A DNA stretch of 64,000 nt from Planococcus citri (GCF_950023065.1 NC_088679.1:22568001-22632000); one strand, 5' to 3'; shown: positions 28,133 to 42,004, counted from the first letter of the stretch. The notes: a model not told the origin generated them from the sequence alone. Program-made: numbers and translations.

Positions 28133-31100
28133 AGAATTAAAATTGAAATAAGAATTTGAAATTAAAAACTTGGTAAGTGTACCTGACATTGGCATTTTTT
28201 TACTTGAAATGTATGGTATACATTAGTTAATGTTTGTAACTTTTTAAATTTTGAATTCAGACCATCTACTTACTAAAGTTTTTTGTTTATCTTTAAAAAT
28301 TATCCTGGAATTAATGTTTACAACGTTTTACAACCGAAAAAATTAAATTTTAGGAATCTTGAAATGTTCAAGTTTTCCTATAATGGATCGTTGTATACCT
28401 TAATTTTCAACTCTCTTAAGCCCACCTAACTTCTTTAATGTATTTGGATCATTTTTCACATCACATTGTTTGTTTGTCTTCCAAAATATATCTACATAAT
28501 ACTTACACCAGGATTATCCGCTAAGATTTCAAATTTTTGAGCGTTTTCAAACAGTTGCATCTGCAATTTTCAATTATGTAAGTTCAGAAAAATTGTATGT
28601 GACTCTCCTCTGAATATATAATTAAATCACAGTCTCACAGAAAACGTTTCATTCTGGTCTCTAACTTCCATTTTAAACCCTCCCTTGCTTCAGTCGATGA
28701 AAAATGTAGGTATGATCGTGCATGCGTATTTACGGCAAACTGAGTATGCAATTTTATTAACACCTATGCACGCAACATGGAAGCATACCTATACTCACAG
28801 CGATGAAGTTTTAAACTAATTATAACTTAATGGGTGAGTTTGCGAATAATTTTGGTTAGTTTTAGGACTGCAGGAACATATTTTGGATTGAACCTAATAT
28901 CATATTTGGATTTCAGGTATCAAGGAGGTTACCTATTTGCGTTTCACATAAAAATTGAGCTAATTTCGTCGTTTGATTCGAATTGAGTCTTTAAATATTC
29001 ATTTGATTTTTGAAACTGGTCAAACTCCGGTTTAATAATTTTAATGACTCCCACAATTTTCTCATTCAATAAGTTATAATACTAAAATAACGAGACTTTT
29101 CGATTCTCACCTCTCATCTGTTAGTTAGGAATACGAATCCTTTGATCAATGATAATTAAAAATTGTTTAGCATGTATTAAAAATGTTTTAATCCATCCTT
29201 CTATAAAAATTTTCTTTTACTAAATTTCTTCTTTGTACGAGTTGATTCATTCAACACAATAACAAACCACGGATCCTTGAAATAAATAAAATCACACAGC
29301 TATAAATCATGCCTCCGAATGTAGAAAATTTTCCATTATGGAAACTATTTGCAAATTAAGCAAGTACCCAGAGCTAATCTACGAGTATACGCTCGTAACA
29401 ACGACAAAACCGCCGAAGCTGAACCAAAAAATATTATACATTATATCGAAACGCACATAAATGTGAAACTTAATATTACATTCACGTTTATATTTAAACT
29501 TAAATATTAGTTAATATCAAAACACGGTAGCATACGCTGGTAAAATATGTAAACAAAGCTCGAGCGAATAAAATTTCGCGTTTGCAAACGAACCTACGAG
29601 ACCCGTCAGCGTTTTCAAAATATTATGCAAATAAACGCTAAACGAAAATTTCGTAATTCGAATATTTTTCAATTTATTAAGCGTAGAAATATTTAAAATT
29701 ATAAATTTTTCAAATAGAAAAAAAAACCGTAAGAAAAAAAAACCTTTGAACCTAAGAAAAAAAGTACCTACGTTTTTTCTGCTCTTCAAATAGTTACCCT
29801 TCTCTGTTTCCTTCGTCGTGACCCATCACATCGTCACGTTTTATCTTCTACTCATATATATACGCCAATTTGCTGTTCAAAAGTAGCGAGTTTTAAATCC
29901 CAAAGAAAAAATTTACTAACAGGTTCATTTTATATGTGTATACATTTTTTTTTTTTTTGCTCTCAACTTCTCTCTTCTCTCTTTCACCTTATTTTTCCCC
30001 CAGCAGCTCCTCAAACACCATTTATTTATTTCGTTTTATTCTTTTCGTTTATTTGAAAAGTGTTAAAATTCCTTATAGCTCGATTTAAATTCAACACCGG
30101 TAACGTAAGTTTTCACTCGCTAGGGTCAAATAAAACTTGGAAAATATAAGCTACGATCTGCAGACAAGTGAATAACAGATAGAAGAAAATTGGCTTTCAC
30201 ACTTTGTTTTATTATGTATATATTCGCATTCGTTCGCGCGCTATTACATCGACACGCAACACAAAAAAAGTCTCGTATTATTGTGCAAAATACCAAAAAA
30301 AAAAGAGAAAGAGAGAGAATCGAGAAAAAAAAAGAAAGAAAAAGCCAGTTATACGTAACGAGTCACCGAATATGTAACCTTGAAAGAAGAAACATAGTAT
30401 TTTAACGCTTGATACATAAATTTATAAGAATGACTTTGCTATCCGGTGTTCTTTTTATGTTTTCAAAAATTTTTACTAATATTTTTGCCAACAAGAGCAC
30501 AATATACAGTAGGTACATATATAAAAATGTACCACTAGCACGTCTCGAAGTACACATTCGACGCGTCCGAATTATTATCTAAATCGTCCCCTCTTCTACA
30601 CTCGTCATCTATGGTATTTCGACCCGATCTTGCGACTTCTTTTTTCTGAAACTTTAAAAGCCGCATCTTCTTGTAAAATATCGCTTTGACGTTGTAGATT
30701 AATGTCGGGTTATTTTTATGGTCTTCTTAGCCATTTTCTTGAAATATGGTGGCCAAAGCGCTCGGCCATTTTCCTCTATGTCATATGCTTTCAATTACCA
30801 AGAATGTGTATCGTTTTGCTGTTTCCCTTTTAACCTTTTTGCTGCATGGTTGCGAAGCTCTATAAAAATATCGTTCAAACGTTTTCAAAACTTTGATACC
30901 TCTGTGCACGTGTTTTTCTAGAGTTTACATATATCTATAATATGACTGTAGTGTAGGTACCTATTTTGTCTATGCACTTTAAAATTTACACAGAATATTT
31001 TTTAAATGCTTTGAAATGAATCATCGACCATAATCAAATTCTAAATAGGCTGTTTCAACTTTTAAAATTGATATTTTTTCAATTACATTTTTGGTTCATT

Positions 31101-31860
31101 TATTTCAAAAAAATGTAATCTCTGGGGAAAGTCATTTACAACAAATAAGAGCGCAAAGTACTCGTATCCCTAAAGGCTAAATCCTCATTGAAAAAAATAC
31201 CTGGAAACCAAAGAAAAAATTAGACAATAATTACTTATACCGACGTAGCCTACTTTAAATTTGAATTTTTTGAAAAAATTATGATTTTCTGGACCAGTTT
31301 CCAAGCATCTATGACTCCAAAGAAAATCTCAGCCGACTGATGTGACTTGCATCAAATTGATTGTCCAGCTAAAAATGCCCCCCCCCCCCGAAACCACCAC
31401 ATTTTTGTACAGCTTCAATTTTTTTTTTACAATTCCCAAGTTTGGAACTCGATAAAATAAAAAATAGGAGCCATAAATCCTGATGGTTATCAAAATCTAA
31501 GCACTCTAAAAAAATCCTGTTTTGAATTTTGGGTCTTCGTATTTGAAAATCTATAATTCGATAAGTATCCATAATTTATTACTTTTTTGATGGTTTGAAA
31601 TTTTTCACGCTCTCTCCCCTCACTTCTTTGGGGCCATTAATAAATTCTACGGGCAATTCTTCTTTACCAGCGTAACACAAGCAATGCCAAACTCGATGGA
31701 AAAGACGAGATCTCTAATCTGTCACTTGTTGACACGACATTTTGTTGACACCAATGTTGATACCTGAGGAGTGAAAAGTCGATATCAAAATCAACTGTCG
31801 TCTCTCACCATTTTTTGTCTGGACAAGGTCTCGACATTGGTGTCATTTTTTGGAGTGTAA
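28133..31860. other. Non-coding host-like DNA, no gene supported
   Basis: AT-rich sequence with homopolymer runs (T-run near 29946-29958, C-run near 31380) and short, unsupported open frames. No repeat boundaries or RNA genes are seen. Confidence 0.45.
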
Positions 31861-31969
31861 AAGAGGCAAATTTGATTGAAAATGTGCAAAATGTGCCCAA
31901 AACTCTTTTTTTTATTCAAGTAAAATTATTCTCAAAAATATTTCACCCTAAAAAATGTTTTTGAAAGAA

Positions 31970-32040
31970 AAAAACTTGCCTTGGGTAGGGATCAAACCAC
32001 CACTAGACCATTGCCACTGTTGAGTGAAGAGGCCTTAAAA
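31970..32040 (-). repeat. Degenerate tRNA-like segment
   Basis: On the minus strand TGGCAATGGTCTAGTGG and GGTTTGATCCC resemble the D-arm and T-arm of a tRNA. The anticodon arm is deleted, so this is a SINE head or tRNA pseudogene rather than a gene. Confidence 0.35.
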
Positions 32041-32156
32041 GAGTATTCAGTCCATCTTATCATGGACTTGGAAAATTTTTCTTATTGTGTTGTCAACTCA
32101 GACATTGACAAATGAGTCGGTAACACTTCGAAATTTCTAAAAATATTTTATAGATC

Positions 32157-33310
32157 TTCAACTCAACTCAACTTTATTTTTTGCCATAGGCAGCATTGCT
32201 GCATTTACAATGTCGACTTCTTTACTAACAAAATATTGAAAAATGAATAATAAAATGAAATAATATGAAATAAAATGAAATGAATCCGCCATGTACAGCA
32301 TTATAGAGGTATAGGATTAGCACAGATATTTAAATAAATGCCTTCAATAGAAATAATAGAATCTAAAAAAAAAAAAAAAAAAACATAATTGCAATAAATC
32401 AGAAAAAATTACATTATAAAAAAATTGAGATATTTTGTACATTTATCAAGATTCTTAGAATCATTTACAACATCATAAAATTATCGATTGCACAAAAAAA
32501 ATTAAAAAGAAACAATGATGCTGTATAAATGATCATGACTAATTGACTATTGAAGATGATAAATCAAAAATACAAGGAGTCGCTTAAAGTTCAGTTTCTA
32601 ATGCACTCAGTTATGTAACAGCGTCCATAAATACTCATGTATTCAATAAAATGCTTTTTTTAGCAGCCATTTTTTCAATGTTTTGGAAAATAATTTTGTG
32701 CAATTGATAATTTTGATTTCATTTGGAATTTTGTTATAAATTTTTGCAGCCATGAAGTCTATACTAGCTTGGTAAAATTTAGTCCTGAATTGTGTGCTAT
32801 GTAGTTGTTGGCTATTTCTAGTATAATGACTATGTTGAGGGGTATGTAATTTTACTATGCTTCTTCACAATTTGGGCTATCAGGTATTTATGTATAAACA
32901 GGGTAAGGTTAAAATTTCATTTGAAAGAAAGACATTCTTGCATGATTCTGTGACTTACATTTGATAAATGATTCTTATTGCTCGTTTTTGTATATATTAC
33001 AAAAATTGTCTGCATAAGACTGATATTACCGGCCCAAAATACCAAGTCATATGCCATATTAGAGTGGAACATTCCATAATATGCCATTTTTAAAGTTTGC
33101 ACATTGGTGACACCTTTTAATTGCCAAAGAAGATAATTTATTGATGATAGTTTCCCAGCTAAATAGTCTATGTGAGCAGTCCAAGTTAGACTGGAGTTGA
33201 TGTATACTCTCAAAAATTTTCGACATTCAACTTTTGTAATATGCAGTGCCAAATTTAAATTTTGTGTGCTGTGACCAAAATATATCATCAACTTCCTCAT
33301 CAACATTAAC
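32157..33310 (-). pseudogene. Non-LTR retrotransposon RT C-terminus and 3' tail
   Basis: On the minus strand it encodes KFLRVYINSSLTWTAHIDYL, then INYLLWQLKGVTNVQTLKMAYY, then VFWAGN. After a frame break it continues with an IYNKIPNEIKI-type segment and LKKWLLKKAFY at about 32650-32740. This order is the standard C-terminal end of reverse transcriptases in RNase H-free LINEs. Downstream (32157-32640) is an A/T-rich 3' tail. Several stops and frameshifts separate the motifs and no catalytic domain is present. It is a truncated, inactive copy. Confidence 0.72.
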
Positions 33311-33459
33311 CAGATGGCTGATGTCTATTACAACATCTACAGAAGTATCTACTCGATGATGACATTTTGTAGATACATCAAAATTCAAGTCGTCTTGCCA
33401 ATGCCAAAGTTGATGACAATTATTAGATTGACAAAAGTAACTATACAAGATCAAAATTT

Positions 33460-36060
33460 TGTAGATGCCTTTGTCGAGAAACTTCGCATGATAAACCTAT
33501 AGACAGAATTAAGTACAAATCACTTCCTGAAATCTTCCGAACATGATATTAAAAGCACTTCTAGTTCTAACCAACAAAAAATATGCTGTGGGTAGGTTTC
33601 TCAAATCACAAATTTGACCCTTTTTCGAACCCAGTGTTTGATAAATGAATAGATAATTACTTCTTTCTAATGTTCTTCTTCTTCAAAGGGCTACGACTAT
33701 AAATTGTAAATCTATCTAATCCGTTGGTTTTTTCCTACCAAAATTTCGGTAGGTAGTAATTTGACTTTGACGTTAAAACTCATAACAATTTGTCACAAAA
33801 GGATACAGGCAATCATGACATGACGCTATATTTGAGCCACGTTAGCATGCACGAGAATACAAAAAGCTTCATTCATTACGTGGAAAACCTTGGTAGGATA
33901 TTCGTACATGTAAAATATAGGTACCTCTACATTCGCCAACGTAAACATAAGAAATCACTGCTTACTTATCGCGCAGGTTAGCAAGTTTTTGCGGCGTTAG
34001 AGCAATTATTTGCCCGAGTCTCCAGTGTGTTTGCTGTTTCCGAGAGGGGAAAACGCTTATAAATCAAAATTTCACTTAATTTCTAGCCCCTTGGTCTGGA
34101 TGTAGATTGCACGAATTGTTGGTAATAGGAGCAGGCGCTCGAGCTGCATGGTTTTAATCGTATCATCTGATAAAAGCTAAATTCCTCGTTCGGGTTTACA
34201 AACGAAATCCTACATCTAACGAGATACTCGTACGAGTTGTTTTTGTTTGCGACTCTTTACCTACCTACCAAATAGGTAGCTCGAAAAGCAGCAATTTTTT
34301 CCCTATTTTTTTCGCACGAAATTTTCGCATTTAGAGGTTTTTGGACGAGCTGATAAAAATTAATAACACGGTCGTCGTATATTTGGTACGTACTTACGTG
34401 TAAAATCACCAAGTCGTTCAAATACACGATTATGTGTTTACTTATCATTCGCGTCGTTCTCGAACCGAAACATTCGCGAAATTCGATTTTACTCGTAATT
34501 GTGCCGCACAATAGAATTAAAATTCAAAATACTCGCGCTGCTGGTAATTTTCTCGCTACGAGTCGCGCAATTCGCAACTCGAATGGAATTTTACTTTATT
34601 GAATCACGTTCGAGTTTGATAATTACTTCGTTTAATGGAGTTTACTCAATGGTTACGAATTCCTAATTTTTTTCTTCCTTTTGGGACGTAATACGTATTT
34701 ATGCATAGAATCCGCAGCCAAAGTCATACGAAAAGTGTGCGAGGAAAAATTTATCTTCCAGTGGTATAAGTTTTGAATAAATTCTCGCCGCAGAATTTGC
34801 ATAGATAATATTGTTCGAAAAATTCATCAACAGAAACAATTCAACCACTTTTGTGAAAATTTTCAATACTCCTCGTTCATCCCCTCTTCGTAAGTTCGAT
34901 CAATAATGGCCCAAAGTATTTGAGATGAATTTCATCTTAGGATAAGAGAACCTTTTGGACTACTTACTACTTTCAGATTTGAATGAAACAAAGTTGAATC
35001 AAAATAGCATGTCCTTAAATTTCTGTAACCAAAATTTCAAACACTGAAGTTGATTTTTGGATTTTTTTTTCAAATAATTCTTGAAAATTAAAAAAATTGA
35101 AAAAAAAATGTTTCAAGGGTGATTTTTTAACATTTTTAATCAAATATACCTAAATCAAATGAGGTGCTAAAGTGCATTTTTTTAGTGTTTGAAGAATTTT
35201 CAAAAGTCATGAAAAGCCATAAAATGAGAAAAACACAATAATATTTTACCAAATTAATCTAGAAAACTGAAATTTTGTGTGTACCTTCCGTAAGGATGAT
35301 CGTCATCAAAATGAAATTGTCGTCAAGTAGAAATGATACTCGCTGCTGAGTTACTTGTAGTTCAAATTTAATATTGATACAGCGTATCGCAACATACCAG
35401 TCAGTACATAATGCCTCGTCAAGTAGATATTCTGGGAACATACAGTATAGATATATATGTATATAGGTACACCATAAAGTAAAAGTTAGCAAAAACTTAT
35501 TATTGACCTGGTTACTGCTGAATGGAAATTTGTCATGAGAAGTTTGTTTTACGAGCATTAAAAATACGCGAAGTTTTCATTTCGTGTAACTATCGAAGAT
35601 TGAAGATAATTTGTTAGCGATGGTTTGGGGGTGAAAAAATGACGCAAAAAGTCGTAAAATACACAACGTGTCATCGCAGAGTCGATGGCTTAAATGTGGA
35701 ATTACGAGTCGTAAAATTTTTCATCAAAAGTACGTAAAAACGAGTATCACTTTTGCTGTGTAGAATTTGTAGATGGTATGATGTGCCAATTTTCAAATAC
35801 ATTAGGATATGTTAGTGTATAGATTCGAATTCAAATTTGTTCGAGTCGTCAAATTTTAAATTACACGGAATTGTTTTTAAGGATAAGTCGAAATAGACTA
35901 CACAAACCAGTCGTAACTCAAAGCCAAAATTTTGCCAAAAATAGCGAGAAAGCCTCTATAAGTCGTACGTTGTCAGGCGTTTACCTTTATAACTCGAATA
36001 TTTCAATTCATACTTTCATCTTTTATGCACTTACCTATCTCAGTTGCAACTCGAAGCTAA
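33460..36060. other. Non-coding host-like DNA, no gene supported
   Basis: No domain, RNA gene or transposon end recognised. Open frames are short and unsupported. Confidence 0.45.
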
Positions 36061-36063
36061 ACT

Positions 36064-36148
36064 TTTGCCCAAAAATAGTGAGAAAACCTCTATAAGCCGA
36101 ATGAATGACCATTCCCCTAGGATTTCAAGTTAACGAGGTTCCACTGTA
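36064..36148. mobile_element. Possible pogo/Tigger-like terminal fragment
   Basis: The right end reads GTTCCACTGTA. Its complement begins TACAGTGGAACCTCGTTAAC, close to the pogo/Tigger terminal repeat pattern with TA at the edge. I could not find the partner end, so only a fragment is claimed. Confidence 0.4.
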
Positions 36149-36299
36149 ATACCGTTTTGAAAACTTTAGCGGTATTTTGTAAATCGGTACTTCGTATGTG
36201 TGCTAGTTGGTACCTATTGGTAAAATGGTACTTGTAATTTTTTTCAAAATTTGACGGCATTGCCATTATTGGTATTTTGGTATTGATATCGGTATGCAG

Positions 36300-36550
36300 C
36301 CCTGTGATCAAATGCCATTTCATAATCAATAAAACATGCAATTATTTCCCTGTTAACATTCAGTGATCTCTGAATGATCACTTTCAGTAGGGCTATTGCA
36401 TCTCTGATCCCTTTCTTTGCTACAAAGCCATATTGAGTTTCACTGAGGTTCTCATCAATCTTCTCTTCTACCTATTCTGGCATTTATGATGGTAAGTAGC
36501 AGCTTTAATGCATGGCTCATTAATGCATGGCTCATTAATGCAATGGTTCT
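36300..36550 (-). pseudogene. LINE reverse transcriptase fragment (RTE-like)
   Basis: On the minus strand short conserved RT words can be read: LSETQYGFVAKKGIRDAIA, followed by a NREIIACFIDYEMAFD segment. This corresponds to RT motifs around the first catalytic aspartate in RTE/CR1-like LINEs. It is a small remnant, with an internal 18-bp duplication of TTAATGCATGGCTCA-type sequence at about 36503-36545. Confidence 0.6.
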
Positions 36551-39500
36551 GTACTCTGAGCATTTTTGAGGTATACCCCTACAGATAATTTAAAGTTGGA
36601 ATGAGATCAACGAGGTCATCAAAGTTTAAAAATTTCTGTTAAATTTAGCAGTTAGCAAATGGAAAATTACACGAAGTACCTACTCCCAATTTTAATTTCT
36701 AACGAAATGTAATGATAAAAAAAAGCTTTTCCAGTTGAAAGGTCGACTGTAGTACACAGAGTGGTTTGTCGATTACCATCCATATCGTGTATCATTACAC
36801 GATGGACGAGGCTCGGTATAGTCAGTCGTGCAATGGCAGTTTTTCCAGTAATGCAGAACAATTTACTATGTATCTTATTAATATTTATGAATTGAAAAAT
36901 ACAAAAAGCCGCATTTTCGAATTAACATAGTTTTCAAATGGGGTAAAAAAAAATATTTAAATTCGAAACCCCGGACGTTGGTTAGGCTATATTACGTTGC
37001 TGTGCCAACATTAAACTGCTGTAATCGTATTTTATCGATTAATAAATTGATATATTTTAACAGCCGAGGCGTTTCGTGAATGTGATTAATGGCGTATGTA
37101 CACGATACAGTTTGTTTTGAAAACAACCCATACTACACATAGGTACTTACTTCGTAGAGTTCGCGAAATGCAGTTTGCGTGATTTTTTCCACCCTCTGTG
37201 TAAGGAATGATCTGTTGTAGACTGTGCCTAACGTAAGACTTGTCTGGTAACTCTTGTTGGTGGTTGGGTAAAGTTTGTTCGATTTTGCCAGCGCTCGTGT
37301 GAGAGAAGTTGGTATGCTGTCAGGTGCTGAGTTTGATGTATGTAACTTGATGCATGAAAAGTACCTACTAATTTTGATATTTTTGAGCTATTATTGAAAA
37401 TTAGTTAGAGAAAAGTTAATTTTTTTATTATTATTAAAAAAAAATTGAAAGTTATGTTTTCAGCCCTCTATGTACTATTCTTCATCATCTTAATAGAATG
37501 TTTACTAATTTCAAAAAAAAAAAAAGCACACCTTCGTATTGATTCAAAATTTTAAAACTAAACGAAGCTAGGTACTTTTTTTTGTTGAGAAAAATGAACC
37601 TTTGGAGTTGGATTGAAGGAATTATTCACAACTTGTACACCTGGCTTGAAAAAATTATATTTCATGAAAAAGTTTTTTAATCACCCTTAAAATGGCATTT
37701 TAAATTTTTAGAATTTTCAAAAATTCTCAAAAATTCTAAAAATGTATTTTAGTGTTTAAAATGTGGGTTACTGGAGTTTTAGGACGTGTTCTTTTCATCT
37801 AGCTAGATTTTACTCCAGCACACGAGGACCTAGGACCTACGAATTAATCTATTCGACTAAATTGACATCACCTACGTACTCCAAGAGGCTGAAGAATTTC
37901 CCAGCCGATTTCCCAGATCGAATCGCATTACATCAGCGGTACTTAGTTACCCTTATTTGGTACATTTCTTGCTTTAATTTCGCATCACGAGGCTTTTTAC
38001 ATAATTAATGCCGCATCGCCAGCACAAAACTACTACATTGTTGTAATCCACGTCGGTTAACTTTCGCAAAAGCTCATCTTTAATTTTAAAACGACGAGCT
38101 ACCGACGAAAGAAAAAGTATAAAATTAAATATTTTCTCTCTTTTTTTTTACGCACAACCTGTCATTAAAACCAACGAAAAGAATACCCAGTTCGTATCCG
38201 CATAAAAAAATAAAAGGTTTTAACTAATTAAATCCTTTTGACTTGGAAATCAATTCATTATTTTTTTATTCCGCGGGTTATTTTTTTATTTCATTTTTTG
38301 CTATGTAAATATTCCCCGCGACGTATCAAAATACCAAAAAAAAAAAGACTAAAATTTGAGTTTTTGTTGATTTCATTTGGTGTTTGTGTAGGTAGATTTA
38401 GTAGCCTACCTCGTTGTTGACGAAACCGCGACGATAATTGAATAACATTTGTTAAGCTTTTACATAACTTGCGGCCAGTTTTGGGGTTGTTTTTTGTCAG
38501 CAGTCGTAGCTTTGAATTCTACTTGAAAATCTCGTTTTCATATTTTTATACCGTAATATTTTGGCATCGTTGTAAACCCTAATAATTACGAGATTGCTGG
38601 TTGTTTTGCTACTCTGTATATCTTGAACCGTTCCAACATTACAGGCATAAATTCTGGTAAACATCTTAATATTATTTTCTTTCCACCCTTTACACTATCG
38701 TCGTCGTATTTCCTAACTTAACTTCATGTTCATGCTGGGAGAATCCCTGAGAGGACGTTTGGTATATATTACGAAAGTCGTCCATGCAGATTAGGAAAAT
38801 CGACCTATAAAAATTGCTGTACGAATATTATAGCCCCAATTGGATTTTCTGGTAGGCTATAAGGAATAAGAAAAATTCCATCACGTTTGGCAAAATATCA
38901 CGCTTATTGCGGTAAGCCCGGCAGTTTTATGACGGTTTAAGGCAGTCTACCACTACAACGAGACAGTAACAAGTTTCGTCTATTACATGTTAAATGACGT
39001 ATAAACGTTGCTTTACACACGTACGTCACATAATTTTTGTAGGCCTCTTGCAGTCACGAATTTAATATGCCTTGGCAAAGGGATAAACATTGAAATAAAT
39101 TAAAATACTTACCATCTTATGTGCTTATGAAAGTGGACTAGACGGAACATCTGTTGGAATTTTACGACATTCCTTTGACGCACAGATGGCAATGAACCTA
39201 AAACAGAAACGATGAAATTGATTTGTTAATTCGAATTATTGTTCTTAGAGAAGTACTTAGATTATTATAAGTTATTAAATAATTTTTTTTTAAATTTGAA
39301 ATTTGGGAAACAGTGGAGCGAGTGACACTTGGAGATCATACATACAGTAAAAATTTACATGCCAAGCCACATCTTCAAAATTGTTGATTTGGAAGGGCAT
39401 TTGAAGGTTACCTACATATAAAAATAAGAGATGAATAATTGAATGCATCATACGTTATTTTCAATTTATTGAAATTTTTATCACGTCAAAATAAGCCAAG

Positions 39501-39727
39501 ATTTGGATTTTGCACCTTCAAATGGATAACAATTAATGGTATGTCACTCTACTTTCGAATTTTTGAAATTCCCCAATTTTTAGAGATTTTAATCAGGATT
39601 GAAAATCCCTCTAACCGACAGGATTACCTATTTAGATCCCATTTTGATGATTAATACCCACTGCTTTTTAAAAATTGAGCAAAAAAATTTCCACTGAAAG
39701 TTTTTTTGTTTCTCGTTTCGATATACC
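36551..39727. other. Non-coding host-like DNA, no gene supported
   Basis: Unique-looking AT-rich sequence with unsupported short frames. No features recognised. Confidence 0.45.
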
Positions 39728-40110
39728 TACAGTATGATACAAAAGTAGTGTCCGGTGGCTTTTATTTCCCAGTGGAAAGAGCTAGAGAGATGAATGAAGC
39801 GGCGTTCAGTATGTAGGGAAAAATAAGGACATTCAAAAGTGATCTTGAAAATGTCAGGCCCATGCACAGGGTGTCCACAAATTGAAAAACCGGTTTGGTC
39901 AAAAAATTCAAACTGATTTTTATTGGCGCCATATATTCTACACACTAAGGCGATAAAAACGTGATATGAATTTTTTGAAACCGATTCATTAATTTGTAAC
40001 CAGTTGACAAAAAATACCCAAAAATTGTACATAGAGAGAAAAGTTTGAAACAAAAGTTGTAGAGCGTGAAAAATTACACAATTTTGTCTGATCACATAGA
40101 TATTGTCTTC
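39728..40110. repeat. Interspersed repeat, copy 1 (partner at 56250)
   Basis: This stretch begins CAGTATGATACAAAAGTAGTG and includes GGCCCATGCACAGGGTGTCC and AGTTGTAGAGCGTGAAAAAT. It is matched with high identity at about 56250-56600 on the same strand. The shared open frames on the minus strand (KNSYHVFxALVCRI) differ in length between copies and carry no known domain, so I treat this as a non-coding repeat. Confidence 0.75.
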
Positions 40111-40349
40111 AACTTATGAACTAATGACAATAAAAAGTTGAGATTTTACTTTAAAGGTACAATTCTGAGTTTTCAAAATGCTGATCAGTGATCATTGATT
40201 TTGATTTTCAATAAATTCGCTCTAAAACTCTGCGAACAGATCCATTCAGAGTAGGCATGAATTTTAAAATTTGACAGCTTTGAAAAAAATTATCCTGTTT
40301 CTCTCTCTTGTTGTTGTTGTTGTTGTTGTTTTTTTTTAATGTAAGAATA

Positions 40350-40585
40350 GGTATTGTTACGTAGCAAATATAAGTACAGTTATCAACTTTGAAATGAAAC
40401 AAATTATAAAATTGATGAGGTTAGCAAAAGCTCAGCTCACCAAACTTGAGGAGCTGACAAAAAATAAAAAAATTGCGTGATTTAATGGTAAATTATAAAT
40501 AGGGATGGAATAAACAAAATCGTATTTGGCAATTTATCCAAATATTATCATTATGTTCGGCACTCGAGACGAAAGGTACAATAAT
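40350..40585 (+). repeat. LTR-like arm ending at a primer-binding site
   Basis: The sequence contains TATAAATA near 40495 and lies directly upstream of a tRNA-Lys-type primer-binding site, as the end of a 5' LTR should. Much of it recurs inverted at about 41570-41790, not in direct orientation. LTR boundaries are not resolved. Confidence 0.5.
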
Positions 40586-40603
40586 TGGCGCCCAACGTGG
40601 GGC
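40586..40603 (+). promoter_or_regulatory. Retrotransposon primer-binding site, tRNA-Lys type
   Basis: TGGCGCCCAACGTGGGGC is complementary to the 3' end expected for insect tRNA-Lys(CUU) plus CCA, from recalled tRNA sequence. It would prime minus-strand synthesis in an LTR retrotransposon. The site and next bases form a GGCGCC...GGCGCC hairpin. No gag or pol follows. Confidence 0.65.
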
Positions 40604-40689
40604 GCCAAACTGTCAGACCACCTCTCGACTCCTTTTTTTTAAACAGAAACAATTACCAGTCTCCAAACCAACAATCTCCAAAACGAAAC

Positions 40690-40860
40690 CGACAACCAAT
40701 CTTCAAATCTTCAACAAAAATAAATCTTTGCACCGACTCTTGATCAACGTAATAATTCTTCAAATCTTCAACAAAAATAAATCTCTGCACTGACTCTTGA
40801 TCAAAACGAAAATAAATCTCTGCAACGACTCTTGATCAACGTAGTAATAATTCTTTATTT
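40690..40860. repeat. Three-copy tandem repeat in LTR-element leader
   Basis: A unit of about 50-55 bp containing AAAATAAATCTYTGCA and CGACTCTTGATCAA recurs three times downstream of the primer-binding site. The second and third copies are partly truncated. It is untranslated. Confidence 0.7.
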
Positions 40861-40976
40861 CTATTATTTAAAAACCATCGAAATATCCGGAACAATTCCA
40901 ATTTTATACACAAACGAACATTTCAAAAAATTATCAAAAAATTCAGTGAAAATTTACAGGACAGGTTTTTCAACGA

Positions 40977-41455
40977 GATAACACCACATTCACACACAGC
41001 TCACTCTTCTCAGAAAAATCTCTGAAAAAATGCCCAACTTGTGATACAGATGTAACCATTCAACATATACTGGACTCATGCATACTATACAAATCAAAAG
41101 TAGAAAATATATTAGGCAGTGACTTTAAATATGCTCATCTGAAAGCTGATGATGAAAATCTGTGCCAGAAATTGTTCATTTTCCTAAAAGAGTCTAACTT
41201 ATTCAATGATATTTAAACACATTATTTTTTCCTTAGTGCTTTTTCTCAATTTTTTTCAATGTTATTTTTCTTTTGCATGTTATATATTTCCTGTTTATTT
41301 TTTCATGTTATATTTATTGTTATATTGTTGAATGTATTTGTAATCATCTGTGCAAAATGAATTAATATTTGTAATCTGTGTCAAAAACAGCAGACGCAAA
41401 AAAGCCTAAGTTGCTGGGCGTCTCTAAATAAAAATTTATTCATATTCATTCAAAA
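40977..41455 (+). pseudogene. LINE 3' end (CCHC-like tail and 3' UTR)
   Basis: A plus-strand frame from about 40977 to a TAA near 41214 encodes TTFTHSSLFSEKSLKKCPTC, then VTIQHILDSC, the zinc-knuckle-like terminus of I/Jockey/R1-type ORF2 proteins. A 3' UTR of about 240 bp follows, ending in TAAATAAAAATTTATTCAT-like sequence typical of these LINE tails. It is a heavily 5'-truncated insertion within the LTR-like element. Everything upstream in the protein is missing. Confidence 0.72.
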
Positions 41456-41569
41456 GATGATCAACGTATTAAAAAAAATTGTTGTTTTTAATTGGCTCGA
41501 AAAGAGAGTATTACGAATTGCTTTTTCATATCTAATGTTGTTCTTTTTTTGTCTCAAATGCCAAACTTA

Positions 41570-41790
41570 ATAATCAACCTATTTGGATAAATCGCCAAAT
41601 ATGATTTTGTTTATTCCCTTCCCTTTTACGATATTTTACGGTTAAATCACGCAATTTCTTTTTTCTTATGTATGCTTGTTGGTTTCGGCAAGCTCAGCTT
41701 TTCTTTGTTACCTCAGCAATTTAAACGATTAGTGTCGAAGTTGATAACGGTATATTTTGGTAAATTCTCTACCTAACAGTATCTAGATCT
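41570..41790 (-). repeat. Inverted copy of the LTR-like arm
   Basis: The reverse complement matches 40350-40550 over words such as AATTGCGTGATTTAA, GGAATAAACAAAATC and TTTGGCRATTTATCCAAATA. It places an LTR-like arm in opposite orientation, with about 1 kb between the two. Confidence 0.65.
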
Positions 41791-42004
41791 ACCTACTTAA
41801 AGTTTCATCCATCGAGTAAAATAAACAAATAAAAAGTTAAAATGGGTTGAGAATTTTTATGAATACCTATGTAAGTAACTTACCTATATTGAAAATTATG
41901 AAGAATAGACAATTGTTCACGAAGGAATGAATCACTGAAAAATCAAATGAAGCGAAGATGAAAGAATGGTATTCAAAAGTTTCAATACTGATTTCAAAGT
42001 TTCG

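Noticed and set aside
39727..40095. 122-codon minus-strand frame shared with 56279-56518
   Set aside because: The two repeat copies share the sequence but the frames are broken differently, and no domain is recognised.
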